Below, piece after piece: positions 1-8,337 of a stretch of 64,000 bases of DNA. The notes under the pieces were generated by a model. It searched no databases. It was not told the origin of the DNA and saw only the letters and a list, made by a program, of their open reading frames with translations. A program made the position numbers and the translations under genes. Source of the stretch: Clostridium nigeriense. GTDB lineage: Bacteria; Bacillota; Clostridia; Clostridiales; Clostridiaceae. How positions within the stretch are numbered: the first letter of the stretch is position 1; every line of letters starts with the position of its first letter. Location: assembly GCF_900086595.1 (NCBI RefSeq), contig NZ_LT575472.1, positions 334,637-398,636 on the forward strand. The letters run 5' to 3'.

Positions 1-137
1 ACTATATAAAAGAAGCAAGACACTTTAGTGTTTTAAAGAATTTAAATTTAATGAAGGATCTGGAGTATTGTTGCAGAAAAGATATAGTTAGCATTGTACC
101 AAAAGTAGAAAAGAGTAAAAAAATTATAAAAATTTAA
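1..137 (+). CDS. 3' end of an unidentified gene cut by the window edge
   Basis: A reading frame is open from the left edge (first whole codon at 3) and stops with TAA at 135-137, giving 44 C-terminal residues. The tail, with the segments MKDLEYCC and RKDIVSIVP, faintly resembles the C-terminus of ComB-type 2-phosphosulfolactate phosphatases. That is recollection only and could not be tested. Without the upstream sequence no function should be assigned. The frame is lysine-rich and uses AT-rich codons like its neighbours. Confidence 0.4.
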   Translation, partial: YIKEARHFSVLKNLNLMKDLEYCCRKDIVSIVPKVEKSKKIIKI

Positions 138-175
138 ATAATTGATAATTTTTTTCAATTATTTGAATTTTTATG

Positions 176-204
176 TTGACAAGTAAAATAAAAAGATATA
201 TTAT
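176..204 (+). promoter_or_regulatory. promoter of candidate small RNA
   Basis: A perfect -35 TTGACA at 176-181 is followed after 17 bases by TATTAT at 199-204; a TATAAT at 202-207 overlaps it at a longer spacing. It reads into a Fur-box-like element and then a strong terminator at 325-366, with no ORF between. Confidence 0.6.
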
Positions 205-214
205 AATAGTAGAT

Positions 215-229
215 TGATAATCAATATCA
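215..229 (+). promoter_or_regulatory. Fur-box-like operator
   Basis: The 15 bases TGATAATCAATATCA match the 7-1-7 Fur consensus TGATAATnATTATCA at all but one position. They lie around the expected transcription start of the 176-204 promoter, where a bound repressor would block initiation. The match is seen directly; control by Fur is inferred. Confidence 0.5.
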
Positions 230-324
230 ATTAGTGATTAAATATATTATTAAAAGCTCCACACTTCTAATAATATACTATATAAATTATAATTAAACTC
301 CTATATTATAGAATTTATTTCATT

Positions 325-366
325 AAAAGATGGCTAAAGAGAGATTTTAGCCATCTTTTATTTTTT
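325..366 (+). terminator. strong intrinsic terminator
   Basis: AAAAGATGGCTAAA at 325-338 pairs perfectly with TTTAGCCATCTTTT at 346-359 around a 7-nt loop, followed by a T-rich run to 366. Confidence 0.85.
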
Positions 367-439
367 ACTAATTAATGTAAGATTTATTTGTTATTTTTCA
401 TATAAAAGATGAAGAGATAAATCGAAGTGAGTAAATAAA

Positions 440-535
440 ATAGAAGAGAATAACTTTATAGAACAGCTAAAGAAAAATCATCCTAAAGTATTAGACTATG
501 TAATAGAAAATATATGGTATGATTTCCATGAATAA
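440..535 (+). pseudogene. decayed start of an ECF-sigma-like gene
   Basis: Frame 440-535 reads EENNFIEQLKKNHPKVLDYV and ends at TAA after 31 codons. Such a start is typical of small sigma-70 family (ECF-type) proteins in clostridia. The expected ATG is ATA at 440-442, so the start appears lost as well as the gene being truncated. The rest of the 367-819 gap has no intact gene; only this fragment and the frame at 565-744 show coding character. Confidence 0.45.
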
Positions 536-564
536 TATATCTATTTATTCCATAAATTATTTAA

Positions 565-744
565 ATTAAATTATATTTATTGTACAAATTAAACTCACTT
601 TATTTTGATAACCATGCTACTTTAGAAGTGTTTATTTCTTATGAAAAGCTTATGTTAAAAATAATAGGAATTTTGTATGGAAAAAAAATCAATTTAAAAG
701 AATTAATAACTATTGTTAGAATATTTTCAATAATTAGAAGCTAA
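565..744 (+). pseudogene. possible remnant of an unidentified gene
   Basis: A frame without a convincing start is open from 565 to the TAA at 742-744, including segments such as NHATLEVFISYEKLML. Residue composition looks protein-like, but no ribosome-binding site precedes it and I do not recognise a family. It may be the 3' end of a gene lost with the neighbouring sigma-like fragment. Confidence 0.2.
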
Positions 745-819
745 CTCATATTTGGAAGATGTGTTTATTGTGTTACTATGAGTGGGACAAGAACATTAAA
801 TCTAAAGGGGGATTTACAA

Positions 820-1680
820 ATGATTAAGTCAAAATTATTAACTTTATTAGTATCAACAGGATTAACAATAGCTTTAGGAGTTGGAAGTTTCTTTCTTCCA
901 TCTAAGAATCAAGTAGTTACTAATGAAAATGCAAAGGTTCAAACTAATAGCGAAGTTACATCTTCTAATGAAGAGGTAAATAAAGCTGAAAGTAATAAAC
1001 CTCAAGATTCTAATAAGAATTCAGTATCAGTAAATGATAAAGCTTCTAATACAGTAGGTAATGTAAGTAATTCAAATTCAGATAATAAAAATGCCAATAA
1101 TGAAGTTTCAAAAAATAATACAGAGGGTAGTGAAGCTAGTGAACAATGTGATGATAATGGGTTTGTAATACAACAACCTTCAAATAATGGTTCTACTAAC
1201 ACTCCACAACAAGGAAATGGAACTGTAGAAACACCAAGTACTACACCACAAGCACCTTCAAGTACAGATGAAAGTAATTATATAGCAGAAATTGAGCAAG
1301 CTATATTCCAAAGAGTTAATAAGGAAAGAGCTGCAGCGGGACTCCCTGCATTAAGCTATAATACAACCATGGAACACTATGCAAGAGTTAAGTCTAAGGA
1401 CATGGGTGATAGGGGATATTTTGATCATAAGGATCCTCAAGGAAGATTAATAACTGAACAAATGAAGGCAGATGGAGTATCTTATAATGCATGGGGAGAA
1501 AATATTGCTTATATTCAAGGTGTAAATGGAAACAGCACTTTAGCAACACAATTTATGGATAATTGGATGAACTCACCAGGACATAGAGCTAATATACTAT
1601 CATCAAACTTCAGTAGTATTGGAATTGGAGTTTATAAAATAGGAAATACTTACTATGCTACACAAGAATTCTATAGATAA
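820..1680 (+). CDS. secreted CAP-domain (SCP/PR1-like) protein
   Basis: The protein has 286 residues from the ATG at 820, chosen over the in-frame ATG at 778 because AAAGGGGG precedes it at normal spacing. An N-terminal hydrophobic segment (about residues 5-27) suggests export. About 130 residues rich in Asn, Ser, Thr and Gln form a linker. The C-terminal ~125 residues are a CAP domain of the YkwD type, with a first His in MEHYAR, a GYFDH motif, WGENIAY and SPGHRANIL. CAP proteins act extracellularly, often at the cell surface or spore coat; the ligand is unknown. It is transcribed alone, with a terminator after the stop. Confidence 0.85.
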   Translation: MIKSKLLTLLVSTGLTIALGVGSFFLPSKNQVVTNENAKVQTNSEVTSSNEEVNKAESNKPQDSNKNSVSVNDKASNTVGNVSNSNSDNKNANNEVSKNNTEGSEASEQCDDNGFVIQQPSNNGSTNTPQQGNGTVETPSTTPQAPSSTDESNYIAEIEQAIFQRVNKERAAAGLPALSYNTTMEHYARVKSKDMGDRGYFDHKDPQGRLITEQMKADGVSYNAWGENIAYIQGVNGNSTLATQFMDNWMNSPGHRANILSSNFSSIGIGVYKIGNTYYATQEFYR

Positions 1681-1697
1681 TAAATCTATAAAGTATG

Positions 1698-1729
1698 AAA
1701 CTCAGTTATAAAACTGGGTTTCTTTTTTA
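1698..1729 (+). terminator. terminator of the CAP gene
   Basis: AAACTCAGTT at 1698-1707 pairs with AACTGGGTTT at 1712-1721 (one G-T), followed by a T-rich run. Confidence 0.8.
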
Positions 1730-1859
1730 TTCTTTAGAAACAAGTAGAGAATTTGAAATAGATTTATTTACAATAATTAAGATTAGTGATAATATATGGG
1801 AAATAAATTTTTTTAAGTATAAAATGAGTTAAACAATATATCTTTTGAGGTGAGGAAGT

Positions 1860-2651
1860 ATGGAAAATAGAAAGATTATAATTAAAAGTGACTTAATAAA
1901 AGGGCTACAAGAAGTTGGTATAAAAAATGGTCAAAATATAATAGTTCATACTTCTATGAAAAGCTTAGGGTTTGTTTGTGGAGGTCCACAAATTATAATT
2001 GAGGCATTAATTGATTTAGTTGGGGATACGGGAACTATAGTTATGCCAACACAAACGTGGAAAAATATGGACCCCGAGTATGGCGTACATTGGGAGGAGC
2101 CAAAAGAATGGTGGGACATTATAAGAGATAACTGGCCAGCCTATGATAAAGATATCACACCTACAAATGCGATGGGAGCAGTAGCAGAAATGTTTAGACA
2201 TTGGCCAGGGGCTGTAAGAAGTGATCATCCTGTAAGATCTTTTGCAGCATGGGGGAAGAATGCACATTATTTAATAAATAATCATAATTTAAGTGATATT
2301 TTTGGTGAAAGTTCTCCTATAGGAAAATTATATAATTTAGATGGATATGTGTTACTATTGGGAACAGGATATGATAAAAATACATCTATTCATTTAGCTG
2401 ATGTGAGAGCAAGTTATCAATCAAAACATATGGAAAAGAATAGTTGTGCAATGATTAAGGATGGTAATAGACAGTGGGTTACTTATACAACTTTATATGT
2501 TGATGGAGAAGATTTTATAGATATAGGAATAGACTTTGAAAAGGAATATAAAATCAAGAAAGCAAAAATAGGAAATGCAGATGTAAGATTCATGAGACAA
2601 AGGGAAATCGTAGATTTTGCTATTAAATGGATTGAAAAAAATAGAAAATAA
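1860..2651 (+). CDS. AAC(3)-family (Antibiotic_NAT) N-acetyltransferase
   Basis: 263 residues, the usual length for the aminoglycoside 3-N-acetyltransferase / YokD family. Typical signatures are NIIVHTSMKSLG near residue 24, a GTIVMPTQTW segment, DHPVRSFAAWG and a Gly-rich LLLGTGYDKNTSIH segment. These enzymes acetylate amines using acetyl-CoA in the cytosol, and some inactivate aminoglycosides. Chromosomal members in Firmicutes are often of unknown substrate, so resistance cannot be inferred from sequence alone. TGAGGTGAGGA precedes the ATG. The next gene downstream is a truncated GNAT fragment 20 bases away, perhaps formerly in the same operon. Confidence 0.85.
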   Translation: MENRKIIIKSDLIKGLQEVGIKNGQNIIVHTSMKSLGFVCGGPQIIIEALIDLVGDTGTIVMPTQTWKNMDPEYGVHWEEPKEWWDIIRDNWPAYDKDITPTNAMGAVAEMFRHWPGAVRSDHPVRSFAAWGKNAHYLINNHNLSDIFGESSPIGKLYNLDGYVLLLGTGYDKNTSIHLADVRASYQSKHMEKNSCAMIKDGNRQWVTYTTLYVDGEDFIDIGIDFEKEYKIKKAKIGNADVRFMRQREIVDFAIKWIEKNRK

Positions 2652-2671
2652 TTAATTTAGGGGGAGGGGAG

Positions 2672-2725
2672 ATGAGACATTTAGGTACAAAAATAATTGA
2701 AACAGAAAGATTAATTTTTAATTAG
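2672..2725 (+). pseudogene. truncated GNAT acetyltransferase start
   Basis: A strong ribosome-binding site (GGGGGAGGGGAG) precedes an ATG whose 17 codons read MRHLGTKIIETERLIFN and then stop. ETERLI followed by a hydrophobic residue is the classic N-terminal beta strand of RimJ/RimL-type GNAT enzymes. The remaining ~150 residues are missing, so the gene was probably removed by a deletion ending near 2725. Confidence 0.6.
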
Positions 2726-2760
2726 ACATATGTTAGTTAGTAATGTAAAAAGTAATAAAA

Positions 2761-2790
2761 AAGGAATTAAGCTTTGCTTAATTCCTTCAT
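2761..2790. terminator. bidirectional terminator
   Basis: AAGGAATTAAGC at 2761-2772 pairs perfectly with GCTTAATTCCTT at 2776-2787. A-rich DNA on the left and T-rich DNA on the right let it act in both directions. It closes the minus-strand methyltransferase gene. Confidence 0.8.
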
Positions 2791-2795
2791 TTTTG

Positions 2796-3971
2796 TTAAA
2801 CAACTTGAAATATAAAGAATTTTAAATAGTAAGATTCATCTGAGTTCCATAAAATTGGATGATCAGCACTTTGAGTTCTTATTTCTACTTGTCTTAAAGT
2901 TCTTCTAGCATCGTGTGCAGCTTCTTGAACAGTTTTCTTTAATTGCTCTTCGCTCATATAGTGAGAGCAAGAACAAGTTGCAAAGTAACCACCTGGTTTA
3001 ACCATTTTTAAGCCTCTAAGATTTATTTCCTTATATCCTCTAATAGCAGAGTTTATTGTATTTCTTGATTTAGTAAAGGCTGGTGGATCTAATATAACTA
3101 CATCAAATTGTTTTCCTTCTCTTGACCAGTCACCAAGAACATTAAAGGCATTATGGCATTCAAACTTAACTGTATCTTGTAAATTATTAAGTTCTGCATT
3201 TCTTATTGCACAATCTATTGCATGTTGAGATACATCAATACCTAATACTGATTTAGCTCCTGCAATACCAGCGTTTAAGGCAAATGATCCAGTGTGGGTA
3301 AAACAATCTAGTACATCTTTATCCCTACATATTCTATGCATAGCAGCTCTATTTTCTTTTTGATCTAAGAAAAATCCTGTCTTTTGACCGTTTTCTAAGT
3401 CAACTATATATTTAACCCCATTTTCAATTATTTCAATATTAGTATCAAAAGCTTCAGTTAAGAAGCCTTTAGTTTGCTCAAGGCCTTCAATTTCTCTAGT
3501 CTTTATATCGCTTCTTTCATAAACTCCCTTAGCACCAAATTCATTAACTAATATTTTAACTATAATGTCCCTATATTTATCCATTCCTAGGGTTGATATT
3601 TGAATTACATAATAATCTTCAAATTTATCAACTGTAAGGCCCGGTAAAAAGTCTGCTTCACCGAAGATTAGCCTACAAGATGAAGTATCTATTACTGTTT
3701 TTCTATATTCATAGGCAGCTTCAAATCTCCTTTTGAAAAAGTCATAATCAATTTCTTCTTCTATATCTCTAGTCATAATTCTAATTGTTATTTTACTTCT
3801 ATCATTAATATAGCCTTTTCCTAGAAAATAGTTTTTATGATTATATACTTCAACTATATCACCATTTTCATAGTCACCATCATATTCATTTATTTCATCA
3901 ATATATATCCAAGGTCTTCCTTGTTCAGCTCTTTTATTTTTTCCTTTATGTAAATAAAACTTACTTGCCAT
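2796..3971 (-). CDS. RlmI-type class I SAM-dependent rRNA methyltransferase
   Basis: 391 residues: an N-terminal PUA-type RNA-binding domain (about 1-75) and a C-terminal Rossmann methyltransferase. The SAM-binding motif I is VLDCFTHTGSFALNA, motif IV is ILDPPAFTKS, and TCSCSHYMS supplies the cysteine used by RNA m5C methyltransferases. Length and order match the RlmI/YwbD family, whose E. coli member makes m5C1962 in 23S rRNA. The exact target here is inferred. The start has GGAAGGAG upstream. The gene stands alone, convergent with the GNAT remnant. Confidence 0.85.
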   Translation of the reverse strand: MASKFYLHKGKNKRAEQGRPWIYIDEINEYDGDYENGDIVEVYNHKNYFLGKGYINDRSKITIRIMTRDIEEEIDYDFFKRRFEAAYEYRKTVIDTSSCRLIFGEADFLPGLTVDKFEDYYVIQISTLGMDKYRDIIVKILVNEFGAKGVYERSDIKTREIEGLEQTKGFLTEAFDTNIEIIENGVKYIVDLENGQKTGFFLDQKENRAAMHRICRDKDVLDCFTHTGSFALNAGIAGAKSVLGIDVSQHAIDCAIRNAELNNLQDTVKFECHNAFNVLGDWSREGKQFDVVILDPPAFTKSRNTINSAIRGYKEINLRGLKMVKPGGYFATCSCSHYMSEEQLKKTVQEAAHDARRTLRQVEIRTQSADHPILWNSDESYYLKFFIFQVV

Positions 3972-4120
3972 AATATAGCTCCTTCCATAATAAGTCCTAT
4001 AAAATTATATCACAATTATAAATTAAGTATAGGGGAGAGGTATAAATACTAAGGTTAAAATGAATAATAACTTTTTTGATAAATATATTTATATTGTAAA
4101 GAAATTTTAAGGAGATATTT

Positions 4121-4303
4121 ATGATATTTAAGGCAATTATAATCCCAACTCCAAGAAGAATAAGGAAGTATTTAGAAAATGCTTTGAGAGAAATGAATAC
4201 TGATAAGTTAGATAAAGAATTTATCACAAATAAAGAATTAAAACATATTAACTTAACAAAAGATAGTTTTAAAAATTATTCAATAACGATGAAAATATTT
4301 TAA
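4121..4303 (+). CDS. small hypothetical protein
   Basis: 60 residues, preceded by AAGGAGAT at ideal spacing to the ATG, which is the main reason to believe it. The protein is basic, with an IIPTPRRIRKYLENAL segment likely to be helical. I do not recognise a family. It could be a genuine short protein or a remnant. A competing minus-strand frame over 3997-4227 has no such start signal. The 343-base gap after it (4304-4646) holds only the opp promoter and AT-rich DNA. Confidence 0.4.
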   Translation: MIFKAIIIPTPRRIRKYLENALREMNTDKLDKEFITNKELKHINLTKDSFKNYSITMKIF

Positions 4304-4475
4304 AAGTACGAAAATCGTTTAATTTAAGGGTAGATTAATATATAAAATGTGTAATATATATATATAAAATTGTGCAACACAAATATCAATTGATTTTCAA
4401 ATGCTTATAAATGAGAAATATATAAAAAATAAAGGAGAAATATAAAAATTATTTAAAAAATAGCATCTATTTAAG

Positions 4476-4504
4476 TTGACCTATTAAAATTACTATGATA
4501 AAAT
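4476..4504 (+). promoter_or_regulatory. likely promoter of the opp operon
   Basis: TTGACC at 4476-4481 and TAAAAT at 4499-4504 are separated by 17 bases. The resulting leader would be about 135 nt. I see no riboswitch in it. Confidence 0.5.
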
Positions 4505-4646
4505 TATCGATATAATAAGTGGTATAAAATGTAATTAAAGTAATATAATTACATTAAGTTAAATATATTACAAGTAATGGAATGTTTATATTTTAGCTTA
4601 TTATGGGAAAGTAAAATAAAAGATAATTTAAAAAGGGGGAAAAAAA

Positions 4647-6347
4647 ATGAAAAGAAAACTTATTTCTATATTAGGAATAGGACTAAGTTGTATGATGTTA
4701 CTTGCAGGATGTGGGAGTAAAACTCCTGGGCAAGCACAAAATAATGCAGAAAAGGATAGTGAGCAAGTTTTAAACACTATTTATTTTGATGTGGCTACTT
4801 TAGATGCTAATGATTGTACAGATAACCAAAGTTCATCTATTCTTAGTGCTATAGAGGAAGGGTTAGTAAGAATTGAAAATGACGGAAAAGGTGACGAAAT
4901 AGTACCAGCTGGGGCAGAAAAATGGGAAAGTTCAGAAGATGGGTTAACATGGACATTCAATTTAAGAAAAATGAATTGGTCAGATGGGGAAGCTGTAGTA
5001 GCAAAACACTATGTTGATTCTTTCCAAAGAATATTAAATCCAGATAATGGTTTTGCATATTCATTTTTAGCTTATGATATTGAAGGTGCAGAGGAATATA
5101 ATACTGGTAATGGTTCATTAGATGCTGTAGGAATAAAGGCTGTTGATGATTATACTTTAGAATTTAAGTTAAAACATCCAGTACCTTACTTTGTATCAAA
5201 GGTATCTTACGCAGTATTCCATCCAATTAGATTAGATATTATAGAAAAATTAGGTGATAAGTATGCTAGTGATATTACAGAAAGAGTATATAATGGACCT
5301 TTTAAAATAGAAAGCTGGGATAATGGAAACTCAATGGTATTAGTAAAGAATGATACTTACTGGGATGCAGATAATGTATATCTTCAAAAAGTTATTATGA
5401 CAGATATAAAAGAATTTGCTACTCAAGCTCAATTATTTGAATCACAAGAATTAGATATATCAGGAGCTCAAACAGATTATATTGAAAAATGGACTGAAAG
5501 AGCTGATGCAGGTGAATTCCAAAAATTAACTGGAGAAGATCCGGGATCATTCTACTTATATTTCAATCAAAAGAGTGAAACATCTAATGGAATATTAAAA
5601 AATGCTAAAATAAGAAAAGCTATTGGTTTAGCTGTAGATAGAGATGTTTATACAAAGGACTTAGTTGGTAGATTTGAATCGGCTTATGGAATCATTCCAA
5701 CTGCTATAAATGTTGGGGATGAAAAGTATAGAGATAAGGTTGAGGGACCTTTAACAAGTGATGCTAAGACTTATGTAAATAATAAAGAAAAAGTTCAAGA
5801 GCTATTTAAGGAAGGCTTAAAAGAATTAGGACTTCAAACAGATGATTTAAGTAAGTATGAATTAACTTATTTATCTCAAGGAAGTTCAGAATTACAAAAA
5901 CAAAGAGCTGAATGGTTAGCTCAACAAATTAATGGAAATTTAGGTATAAAAATAAATGTTGAAACTCAAGGAGATTGGGGAGTTTATTTAAATATAATGG
6001 ATAAAATGGAATATGATTTCACATTATCTGGATGGTCAGCAGATTATAATGATCCAATGACTTTCTTAGATATATGGGTATCAAATGGTGGAAATAACCA
6101 TACAGGTTATGCTAATTCTGAATACGATGAATTATTAGCATCTGTATATAAGGAAACAGATCAAGATAAGGTAACAGAAATTTATAAAAAGCTAGAAAAC
6201 AAACTAGTTAATGAAGATGCTGTTATTTCACCATTTTACTACACTGATAAATATACATTCTATCAAAATTATGTTAAAGATATTCAATTCACTTCATTTG
6301 GTGCAGTGTATGAATTCAAACATGCATATATACAAGGGAAGAATTAA
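4647..6347 (+). CDS. oppA: oligopeptide ABC transporter, substrate-binding lipoprotein
   Basis: 566 residues. An N-terminal lipoprotein signal ends in LLAGC (Cys22), so the mature protein is lipid-anchored outside the membrane. The rest is a family-5 solute-binding fold (SBP_bac_5) of normal length, with the typical WTFNLRK and WSDGEAVVA segments near the N-terminus. It captures extracellular peptides and delivers them to OppBC. AAAAAGGGGGA precedes the ATG. It heads a complete oppABCDF cluster and is separated from oppB by a stable hairpin, which fits the higher level usually needed for the binding protein. Confidence 0.93.
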   Translation: MKRKLISILGIGLSCMMLLAGCGSKTPGQAQNNAEKDSEQVLNTIYFDVATLDANDCTDNQSSSILSAIEEGLVRIENDGKGDEIVPAGAEKWESSEDGLTWTFNLRKMNWSDGEAVVAKHYVDSFQRILNPDNGFAYSFLAYDIEGAEEYNTGNGSLDAVGIKAVDDYTLEFKLKHPVPYFVSKVSYAVFHPIRLDIIEKLGDKYASDITERVYNGPFKIESWDNGNSMVLVKNDTYWDADNVYLQKVIMTDIKEFATQAQLFESQELDISGAQTDYIEKWTERADAGEFQKLTGEDPGSFYLYFNQKSETSNGILKNAKIRKAIGLAVDRDVYTKDLVGRFESAYGIIPTAINVGDEKYRDKVEGPLTSDAKTYVNNKEKVQELFKEGLKELGLQTDDLSKYELTYLSQGSSELQKQRAEWLAQQINGNLGIKINVETQGDWGVYLNIMDKMEYDFTLSGWSADYNDPMTFLDIWVSNGGNNHTGYANSEYDELLASVYKETDQDKVTEIYKKLENKLVNEDAVISPFYYTDKYTFYQNYVKDIQFTSFGAVYEFKHAYIQGKN

Positions 6348-6372
6348 TTAAACCTATTATATAGAACTAGTA

Positions 6373-6404
6373 TAATGCACATCAACTAATGTTGATGTGC
6401 ATTA
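6373..6404 (+). other. intercistronic hairpin between oppA and oppB
   Basis: A perfect 14-base-pair stem (6373-6386 with 6391-6404, core TGCACATCAAC) with a 4-nt loop and no T-run. It lies between the oppA stop and the oppB ribosome-binding site. It probably protects the 3' end of processed oppA mRNA or partly reduces read-through. Confidence 0.7.
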
Positions 6405-6429
6405 ATTGAATTTAGAAAGGGAGAGGCAT

Positions 6430-7383
6430 ATGGCAAAGTATGTTGTAAGAAGATTTATTGAAATGGTTATTACACTTTATTTAATTGGAACAGCAACTTT
6501 TTTTCTTTTAGCGGCGGTCCCAGGAACAGCTATTGATAAGAAGATTCAAAAGCTTCCAGAGCAAACAAAGAAAATTGTTATAGCAAAATACGGTTATGAT
6601 AAACCTGTAATAGAAAGATATTTTATAACTATGAAAAATTATATTGTAAAGGGTGAGTTTGGGGAATCATTGGTTCATGCAGGAGATACCCTTTCAAGCA
6701 TAGTCAAAAACAAAATGCCAGTATCATCAAGGCTTGGAATACAGCAAATAATAGTGGGAGTAACACTAGGTATTCTTTTTGGAATTACTGCTGCCATGAA
6801 CAGAGGTAAGGTTATTGATTATATGATTTTAGTAGGTGTAATGATACTTGCTTCAGTACCATCACTAGTATTATCTCTATTATTACAAAAATACTTAGCA
6901 AAGGGTCCATTGTTAAACTTACCTATAATTGGCTGGCCAAAAGGAACAGAGCTTTGGTTTGGAGGATGGAAGTACACTATTTTACCAACAATAGCTGGGG
7001 CTGGAACATATTTAGCTTATTATGCAAGATTAATGAAAACTAGTATGTTAGATAGTATAAATCAAGATTATACCCTTACAGCAAGAGCAAAGGGATTATC
7101 AGAAGTAGCTATAGTTAGAAAACATGTTCTTAGGAATTCATTTATTCCAATAATTACAGTATTACCAGTAGCAATATCAGGAGTAATTTCTGGATCATTC
7201 TTTATAGAGAGGGTTTTTGCTATTCCAGGAGCAGGGCAGTATTTTATTCAAGCTTCTAATGATAGGGATATTCCAATACTTATGGGATTGACATTACTGT
7301 ATGCATTAATTTACCTTATAACAATATTTATAACAGACATACTTTATACAGTTGTAGATCCCCGTATAAGATTAGTTAAGTAG
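6430..7383 (+). CDS. oppB: oligopeptide ABC transporter permease
   Basis: 317 residues from the ATG at 6430, preferred over a TTG at 6406 because AAAGGGAGAGG lies just before it. It opens with the MAKYVVRRF start and first membrane helix typical of OppB/DppB, has about six membrane segments, and carries the EAA-loop region (YTLTARAKGLSEVAIVRKHV) that contacts the ATPases. With OppC it forms the transmembrane channel. It is followed 16 bases later by oppC. Confidence 0.92.
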   Translation: MAKYVVRRFIEMVITLYLIGTATFFLLAAVPGTAIDKKIQKLPEQTKKIVIAKYGYDKPVIERYFITMKNYIVKGEFGESLVHAGDTLSSIVKNKMPVSSRLGIQQIIVGVTLGILFGITAAMNRGKVIDYMILVGVMILASVPSLVLSLLLQKYLAKGPLLNLPIIGWPKGTELWFGGWKYTILPTIAGAGTYLAYYARLMKTSMLDSINQDYTLTARAKGLSEVAIVRKHVLRNSFIPIITVLPVAISGVISGSFFIERVFAIPGAGQYFIQASNDRDIPILMGLTLLYALIYLITIFITDILYTVVDPRIRLVK

Positions 7384-7399
7384 TTGGAGGTGAAACTTA

Positions 7400-8323
7400 A
7401 TGAATAAATTAGAGGTAAAAGATAAAAGATTTGAAAGAGTAGATTTAGCTACCTTAGATAGTGATTTAGTTGTAAGACCTAATATTAGTTATTGGCAAGA
7501 TGCTTGGAGAAGATTAAAAAAGAACCCAGTTGCTATGGGAGCATTATTTGTATTAATTATAATTATATTAATGGCAATATTTATGCCTATAATTAGAAAT
7601 CTAGATTACCAAACAGTAGAAACATCAAAGAAAAATTTATCTCCAAATAGTGATTTTTGGTGGGGAACAGATGCTATGGGAAGAGACTTGTTTACAAGGG
7701 TTTGGATAGGAACAAGAATATCAATAAGCGTAGCTCTTATTGCCACTGTAATAGATATAGTAATTGGATGTTTATATGGAGGAATAGCCGCATATATGGG
7801 TGGAATAGTAGATGAAATAATGATGAGAATTGTTGAAGTTTTAAATAGTATTCCATATTTAATAATTACATTATTAATTTTAGTTGTTCTAGGAAATGGA
7901 TATTTTCAATTGATGTTAGCTCTGTGCTTAACTGCATGGACAAGTACCGCTAGGATGATAAGAGGGCAGATACTTCAATTAAGAGAAAGTGAATATGTTT
8001 TAGCAGCTGAAGCTTTAGGGGCATCTCCAATGAGAATAATACTAAAGCATTTATTACCAAATACAATAGGATTAATAATATTAGATGTTGCATCAACAAT
8101 ACCAAGCGTAATTGTATCTGAAACCATACTTGCATTCTTGGGATTAGGATTAAATATTCCAGCATTTAGTTTAGGTTCATTATTATCAGCAGGGCAACAA
8201 GCTATGGCTTTTTATCCTTATCAATTACTATTCCCTACTATAGTTTTATGTTTGTTAATATTATCATTTAATATTTTAGGTGACGGTTTAAGAGATGCCC
8301 TAGATCCAAAGTTAAGACAATAG
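7400..8323 (+). CDS. oppC: oligopeptide ABC transporter permease
   Basis: 307 residues with the DppC/OppC layout: a soluble N-terminal stretch, a first membrane helix (about 50-70), the WWGTDAMGRDLFTRVWIGTR motif after it, and a later EAA loop (YVLAAEALGASPMRIILKHL). It pairs with OppB. TTGGAGGTG precedes the ATG. Gene order and spacing indicate translation from the same polycistronic mRNA. Confidence 0.92.
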   Translation: MNKLEVKDKRFERVDLATLDSDLVVRPNISYWQDAWRRLKKNPVAMGALFVLIIIILMAIFMPIIRNLDYQTVETSKKNLSPNSDFWWGTDAMGRDLFTRVWIGTRISISVALIATVIDIVIGCLYGGIAAYMGGIVDEIMMRIVEVLNSIPYLIITLLILVVLGNGYFQLMLALCLTAWTSTARMIRGQILQLRESEYVLAAEALGASPMRIILKHLLPNTIGLIILDVASTIPSVIVSETILAFLGLGLNIPAFSLGSLLSAGQQAMAFYPYQLLFPTIVLCLLILSFNILGDGLRDALDPKLRQ

Positions 8324-8337
8324 GAGGAGTATAAGGT

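Larger units (their letters stand above)
212..366 (+). ncRNA. candidate iron-regulated small RNA
   Basis: The unit has a consensus promoter, a Fur-box-like site at the start, about 150 nt without a plausible ORF, and a strong terminator. The body is AT-rich and weakly structured but carries CTCC at 257-260 and CTCCT at 298-302. Such C-rich segments in Gram-positive small RNAs often pair with Shine-Dalgarno sequences. The arrangement recalls Fur-repressed sRNAs such as RyhB or FsrA, but no sequence homology is claimed. Confidence 0.45.

Noticed and set aside
778..819. N-terminal extension of the CAP protein
   Set aside because: The first ATG has no ribosome-binding site and would put 14 polar residues before a normal signal peptide.
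3997..4227. 76-codon minus-strand frame
   Set aside because: GTG start without ribosome-binding site, overlapping a plus-strand frame with a much better one. The hydrophobic product reflects the AT-rich DNA.
6406..6429. TTG start eight codons before oppB
   Set aside because: It lies before the AAAGGGAGAGG site, so ATG at 6430 is the start.
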